This document shows, piece by piece, positions 63,335 through 64,000 of a stretch of 64,000 bases of DNA. The notes under the pieces were generated by a model. The model was not told where the DNA came from, did not search any database, and was given only the letters and a program-made list of their open reading frames with translations. How positions within the stretch are numbered: the first letter of the stretch is position 1; each line of letters opens with the position of its first letter. Source of the DNA: CAZDCD01 sp964503885 (GTDB taxonomy: Bacteria > Bacteroidota > Bacteroidia > Bacteroidales > UBA10428); the NCBI GenBank assembly GCA_964503885.1, contig CAZDCD010000018.1, positions 29,202-93,201 on the forward strand, in the 5' to 3' direction. Position numbers and translations under genes: made by a program.

Positions 63335-64000
63335 ATGAAAAAATCAGCATTTCTTTTTTCAATTGTTGCATTAATGATTTCAACGAATCTTTTTGCACAA
63401 AGAACCACAGATATTGAAGGAAGTAAAGATTATCCTTTGGTATCAAGATTTAAAGGGTCGATAATTGAATGGTATCAAGTTAGAAATTTTGACAGATACT
63501 TTATTCTTTCATTGAATGATAATAAAATATCTAACTTTGAAATCGATGGAAAAATTACAAGAATTCAATATTCGGTTGGGAAAGAACATTCAGTATTTGA
63601 AATTTTTAATAGCTATGAAAACTCATTAAAAGGTTCTGATTTTGAAATATTAACTACTTTAAATGACAAAAATTGTGGGGCTAATCTACAAGAACAACTT
63701 TATAATGATGAGTTTAACGGTTTAAACAAATTGCCAAGGGAAGCATTAAATCCAGGTGATGATGAGTTTTATTATCTTGCAGCTAAAAAGAATATTGAAA
63801 ATAAAAATATTTTTATTGTTGTTTATACAGCTCTTGAGAGAGGGGATTTGTTAGTAACATTTGATGCAATCGAAGTTCAAGCTTTAGAAAAGGGATTGGT
63901 TACTGTTAAAGATTTGGATTCAGATTTGTCCCAAAACGGACATATTGCTATTTATGGTATTCATTTTGATTCTGGTAAGTCGGAAATAAAACAAGAGTCT
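63335..64000 (+). CDS. OmpA-family/DUF4892-like secreted protein, 3' truncated by the window
   Basis: 222 codons are visible from the ATG at 63335 behind an AAGGAG site. The signal peptide is MKKSAFLFSIVALMISTNLF followed by AQ. The next part (DIEGSKDYPLVSRFKGSIIE, LVTVKDLDSDLSQNGHIAIY) has the layout of DUF4892 proteins, and the last visible residues (YGIHFDSGKSEIKQES) are the beginning of an OmpA peptidoglycan-binding domain, which must continue beyond base 64000. It is probably an envelope protein that links outer membrane and cell wall. Confidence 0.8.
   Translation, partial: MKKSAFLFSIVALMISTNLFAQRTTDIEGSKDYPLVSRFKGSIIEWYQVRNFDRYFILSLNDNKISNFEIDGKITRIQYSVGKEHSVFEIFNSYENSLKGSDFEILTTLNDKNCGANLQEQLYNDEFNGLNKLPREALNPGDDEFYYLAAKKNIENKNIFIVVYTALERGDLLVTFDAIEVQALEKGLVTVKDLDSDLSQNGHIAIYGIHFDSGKSEIKQES

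Noticed and set aside
1..64000. tRNA, rRNA, CRISPR arrays and intact insertion sequences
   Set aside because: I looked for rRNA motifs, tRNA-like cloverleaf ends, spaced direct repeats and transposase DDE or HUH motifs and found none in this window.

Overview
The window is a 64 kb piece of a Bacteroidota chromosome, most likely class Bacteroidia. The evidence is a type IX secretion (T9SS) C-terminal sorting domain on the pectate lyase, Bacteroidota-type -7 promoter boxes (TAnnTTTG) with few Shine-Dalgarno sequences, the order purH-mreB-mreC-mreD-mrdA-rodA, and several protein families typical of the phylum (DUF6132, FadL/OmpP1 porins, YwqK-like MORN lipoproteins). I saw no rRNA, tRNA, CRISPR array or intact transposase.

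Layout. 1-2343: end of a secreted multidomain pectate lyase. 2360-2745: degraded end of a chemotaxis receptor. 2864-5031: an ECF sigma factor, a zinc-finger anti-sigma factor and two Spy/CpxP/CnrX-like envelope proteins, closed by a terminator. 5191-9511: a one-strand cassette of an ArsM-like methyltransferase, a 31-codon cysteine-containing ORF, a radical SAM/SPASM enzyme, a thioredoxin-thioredoxin reductase fusion, a DUF6132 membrane protein and a DUF302 protein. Its function is not established; I regard it as the best candidate here for an undescribed modification or metalloid/thiol system. 9826-23665: a FadL-type porin, a sensor kinase with an ABC_sub_bind sensor, a phosphoesterase, a DUF72 protein, a lipoprotein, a membrane MutS-like ATPase, small zinc-ribbon proteins, gpsA, pgi and an AcpH-like protein. 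23669-32425 (minus strand): a KamA-like radical SAM enzyme, the rod-shape/elongasome operon and purH. 32621-42134: an ABC permease, rsmA, a MalY/PatB aminotransferase, a GAF sensor without output domain, lipB, recJ, a TPR protein and a secreted beta-sandwich protein.

42429-54419 (minus strand) is metabolic and regulatory. It holds corA with a structured leader, gdhA, a LuxR-type regulator whose phosphoacceptor Asp is replaced by Asn, a 1531-residue protein (four GAF-like repeats, pseudo-receiver, receiver, PEP/pyruvate-binding ATP-grasp domain), a dihydroorotate-dehydrogenase-like protein, and NfnA/NfnB, the electron-bifurcating transhydrogenase. The Nfn pair suits an anaerobic, fermentative lifestyle, as does the plant-polysaccharide lyase.

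54684-64000 is accessory. A MORN lipoprotein is followed by an AT-rich polysaccharide operon on the minus strand (GT4 glycosyltransferase, two tandem NodB-like deacetylases, a second glycosyltransferase, a CapK/PaaK-like adenylate-forming enzyme). Next comes about 1.2 kb of gene-less DNA with several palindromes, then an AT-rich plus-strand cassette with clear AAGGAG ribosome binding sites: a hypothetical protein carrying a palindromic insertion, a beta-barrel protein and a truncated OmpA/DUF4892-like protein. Composition and palindromes suggest a laterally acquired or rearranged segment.
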